Origin: Euzebya rosea
GTDB lineage: Bacteria; Actinomycetota; Nitriliruptoria; Euzebyales; Euzebyaceae
Length of the DNA stretch: 64,000 nt
Direction: 5' to 3'
Assembly (NCBI RefSeq): GCF_003073135.1
Contig: NZ_PGDQ01000012.1
Coordinates: 1-64,000, forward strand
In this document: piece by piece, positions 61,781 to 64,000 of the stretch
Position numbering within the stretch: position 1 is the first letter of the stretch
Layout: the number at the start of each line of letters is the position of its first letter
Program-made: the position numbers and the translations under genes
Notes under the pieces: generated by a model
Told to the model about the DNA's origin: nothing
Databases searched by the model: none
What the model saw: the letters and a program-made list of their open reading frames with translations, nothing else

Positions 61781-62784
61781 CGGTCCGTCGCGGGTCGCCC
61801 GACGGTGCCGGTGACCAGCGACGCGGCGCTGGGGAGACCGAGGCGACGCAGCTGGGTCAGGCCGGCCCGCGCGAACCACCCGGCAAGCCGCGAATAGGGC
61901 CAGATGCCGCCCTGCGGATGCCGCAGGTGCAGGCCGATCTCGTAGGCGGTGATGGCCTCGTCGACCTGCCCGTCCTCCCGCAGCAGCGGCTCGACCACGG
62001 CCACGGTGCCCCCGTCGACGGTGGCGCGGACCGCCCTGCGGAGGATGCGCAGCACGTCGTCGTCGCCGAACAGGTGCAGCACGCCGCTGAGCAGGACCAC
62101 GTCGACGTCCTCGGGAAGGGGATCGACGAGCAGGTCGCCGGCGAGCAACGTGAACCGGGTGGTGTGGCGGTCGTCGAGTCGCTCGGCCAGCACCTGCAGG
62201 ACCTCGGGGTGGTCGACCACCGTCACCCGTGCGTCGGGATGCTGCGAGACCAGCAGCTGGCCGACGGGGGACATGCCCCCGCCGATGTCGAGGAGGTGGC
62301 ACCCGGGCCCACCAACCGAGCGGGCGACCACCCGGTGGGACGGCAACATCCGGTCGGCGAGGACCGGGGTGAGCATGGGGTACAGGTGCGCGGTCGGGGC
62401 GGGCGGGCCGCCGTCGACGACTCGGGGCAGCGTGTGCCACCGATGAAGGGTGTAGCGCAGGCCCTGTTCGTCGACGGTCGCGGCGACCCGGCCGTCGGGG
62501 AGCCGTGTGACGGCACCGGCGAGCTGCAGCTGGCGGACCAGCACCTCGCAGGGCTTGATGTCCAGGCCTGCGGCGGCGGCCAGGGCGACCACGTCCATGG
62601 GGGCTGCTGCCAGCAGGCGGAGCAGTCCCCGGTCCAGCGCGACCCCTGCGGCGGCGACCAGGCCCGCGGCCTCGTCGAGCCGTCGAAGCGTCATCATGGC
62701 GCTGCCCTCGCGATGGGTGGCCACCGCCGGGTTGTCGTCGGAACCGGTGCCCTCGAGCGTCCGGTCGTGGGCAGGCTCAGCCAT
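61774..62784 (-). CDS. O-methyltransferase-like SAM-dependent methyltransferase
   Basis: The 336-residue protein has an N-terminal winged-helix dimerisation part (about 30-110, PCEVLVRQLQLAGAVTRL) and a catalytic domain with motif I CHLLDIGGGMSPVGQLL, acidic VVDHPEVL, ALLSGVLHLFGDD-like motif IV (VVLLSGVLHLFGD) and the motif VAVVEPLLREDG. This is the pattern of small-molecule O-methyltransferases (PF00891) of natural-product or phenolic pathways. ATG 62784 overlaps the stop of the upstream PEP-utilizing-type gene by eight bases, so the two are coupled. The pairing suggests a small biosynthetic or modification pathway. Confidence 0.85.
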   Translation of the reverse strand: MAEPAHDRTLEGTGSDDNPAVATHREGSAMMTLRRLDEAAGLVAAAGVALDRGLLRLLAAAPMDVVALAAAAGLDIKPCEVLVRQLQLAGAVTRLPDGRVAATVDEQGLRYTLHRWHTLPRVVDGGPPAPTAHLYPMLTPVLADRMLPSHRVVARSVGGPGCHLLDIGGGMSPVGQLLVSQHPDARVTVVDHPEVLQVLAERLDDRHTTRFTLLAGDLLVDPLPEDVDVVLLSGVLHLFGDDDVLRILRRAVRATVDGGTVAVVEPLLREDGQVDEAITAYEIGLHLRHPQGGIWPYSRLAGWFARAGLTQLRRLGLPSAASLVTGTVGRPATDRT

Positions 62785-64000
62785 CGAGGACGGTGACGGT
62801 GCCGGCTTCACCGTCGATGCGAAGCCGGGCGCCGTCGGCGATCTCGGTGAGGGCGTCGGGGACCCCGCAGACCGCCGGGATGCCCAGCTCGCGGGCGACG
62901 ATGGCGGCGTGCGACAGCGGACCGCCGTGGGCGGTGACGACGCCGCCGCACCGCTGCAGGACCGCGGTCCACACCGGCCGGGTGTAGGGGCAGACGAGGA
63001 TCTCGCCCTCCTCGAGCACGACCACGTCCTGGTGATCGGCCACGACCCGGGCGGTCCCCTCGACCACGCCGACGGAGGCCGGTACCCCGTGATGCACCCG
63101 GCCCTCGCTGGTCTTGTCGGCGGCGCGCGTTCCCGTGCCGAACATCGCCTCGACGATCCAGGCGATCCGCTCGTTGACGACGCGGAGGGCCCGCGGGGCG
63201 AACCGCAGGTCGGGTGGACCGCCCTCGGGTGGGCTGGGCGCACCGATGACCGCCGGCGGGGTCAGGTGGCGGAGGCGCGCGAGGGTCGCTGCCCGGTGAC
63301 GCGCGGCCTCGGCGACCGGTGCCGGGACGGTCGGCGTGCCCCCGGCGGGACCTGCGGCGGCCACCAGCTCGTCGATCGACAGGCACAGCGCCTGCTCGGC
63401 GGCGTCGAGCTGTCCGGTCCCGGCAAGCGCCTCGCCCACGTGCAGCGCAGCGACGCGCAGCGCGCCGATGCCGGCGCAGAGGGTCATGCCCTGCCGGTCG
63501 CGTTCGTGGTGCTGTGCCCAGGCGGCGCGGATCCCCTCGTGGGCCCACGCGGGCACGTCGGCGAGCAGCCGGTCCGGTTCGCCGGTCCGGGGATCGGCGT
63601 CGGGAACGGGCGTGTCGCCGTCGAGCAGTCCCACCAGCGCCCGGACCAGGACGGCGGGGTGTTCGCCGAGGGTGGGGGCGTCCACGTCGATGCCGACCGA
63701 CTGGACCCTGGCGACGTGCAGCAGGTCGGTGACCGCCTGCCCGAGGTCGTCCCCGCGGTCGGCCAGCCGGCCGAGCACGTCGGCAGCGCGGTCGTCGGCC
63801 TGCGGGTCCTCGCCCACGGCCCGCAGGGCCTCGACGGCAGCCGGGTCGGTCGCGATCCGCCGGGCCAGGTCGCGCACCAGCCTGGCCTGGCGGCCGGTGT
63901 CGTTGCCGGCGCGTTGGGGCCCCGAGACGATGCGCTGGGCCTGCGTGCGGGTGAAGCCGCAGCTCTCCAGCGCCCGGCCGGCGGCGCCGACCCGATGGGC
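62777..64000 (-). CDS. PEP-utilizing-enzyme mobile-domain protein (5' end outside window)
   Basis: The visible part (408 codons) is open to the window edge, so the start is not here. The C-terminus (about the last 100 residues) is a PEP-utilizing-enzyme mobile (swivel) domain with the phospho-His motif GGPLSHAAIVARELGIPAVCG. The region before it is helical and matches the linker of rifampicin-phosphotransferase/PEP-synthase-like proteins. Those enzymes move phosphate from ATP to a substrate through the swivelling His. The N-terminal ATP-grasp domain, if present, lies beyond 64000. It is coupled to the O-methyltransferase. Confidence 0.85.
   Translation of the reverse strand, partial: AHRVGAAGRALESCGFTRTQAQRIVSGPQRAGNDTGRQARLVRDLARRIATDPAAVEALRAVGEDPQADDRAADVLGRLADRGDDLGQAVTDLLHVARVQSVGIDVDAPTLGEHPAVLVRALVGLLDGDTPVPDADPRTGEPDRLLADVPAWAHEGIRAAWAQHHERDRQGMTLCAGIGALRVAALHVGEALAGTGQLDAAEQALCLSIDELVAAAGPAGGTPTVPAPVAEAARHRAATLARLRHLTPPAVIGAPSPPEGGPPDLRFAPRALRVVNERIAWIVEAMFGTGTRAADKTSEGRVHHGVPASVGVVEGTARVVADHQDVVVLEEGEILVCPYTRPVWTAVLQRCGGVVTAHGGPLSHAAIVARELGIPAVCGVPDALTEIADGARLRIDGEAGTVTVLDG

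Overview
The window is about 70% GC bacterial chromosome with dense genes, GTG/ATG starts and many ATGA/GTGA stop-start overlaps. It encodes at least five secreted proteins ending in cell-wall-binding type 2 (CWB2, PF04122) repeats, a TRAP transporter and many Sec, Tat or lipoprotein exports. This points to a deep-branching, Gram-positive-type actinobacterium. Euzebya, Egibacter or Nitriliruptor relatives are my best guess, but that is inference from gene content only. I see no rRNA, tRNA, insertion sequence or CRISPR array.

Layout. 1-2.4 kb: decayed or variable ground with a nested inverted repeat, a YHYH-like secreted protein carrying a six-cysteine C-terminal module, a frameshifted partner gene and an endonuclease/exonuclease/phosphatase remnant. 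2.5-5.5 kb: two CWB2 proteins, one with a single repeat and one that has lost its 5' end. 5.6-9.1 kb: a short-chain dehydrogenase, a membrane-anchored alpha/beta hydrolase, a small membrane protein and a methyltransferase, all on minus. 9.2-18.9 kb: a 2915-residue VWA/cadherin-like/Rhs surface protein with a NucA/NucB-type nuclease tail, followed 22 bases later by an SMI1/KNR4-HEAT gene (predicted toxin and immunity protein). 19-21.6 kb: an M23 peptidase, a coiled-coil lipoprotein with the six-cysteine module plus an excalibur motif, and a P-loop kinase-like protein. 21.7-26.4 kb: TRAP transporter dctPQM and a CPA2 antiporter. 26.5-29.5 kb: a membrane protein, a WXG-type gene broken by at least four frameshifts, and a Uma2 protein.

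29.5-36.1 kb: a glycoside-hydrolase-like CWB2 lipoprotein with a coupled small lipoprotein; a coupled pair made of a thioredoxin-domain protein and a UGSC-family selenoprotein (in-frame TGA followed by a well-formed bacterial SECIS hairpin); a cupin; and a second coiled-coil lipoprotein with the six-cysteine module. 36.3-42 kb: an orphan histidine kinase, a sulfotransferase, a DUF1801 gene with TGA at the expected conserved Trp, a class I glutamine amidotransferase and a neutral-ceramidase-like secreted protein. 42-53 kb: a three-gene overlapping operon of giant proteins of unknown function (Tat-exported 1087 aa, 1284 aa without a signal, membrane-anchored 1256 aa with CWB2). 53-57.4 kb: an NAD-dependent epimerase, an aldo/keto reductase and a PaiB-like flavoprotein, then a 54-base tandem repeat and an S10 carboxypeptidase. 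57.4-64 kb: a CWB2 protein, two cupredoxin-like proteins, an O-methyltransferase and a PEP-utilizing-type enzyme that runs off the window.

Taken together, much of the window is cell-surface and secretome. The strongest items for follow-up are the UGSC selenoprotein pair, the six-cysteine module repeated in three proteins, the Rhs-nuclease/immunity pair, the giant-protein operon and an identical 14-base palindrome upstream of two surface-protein genes.
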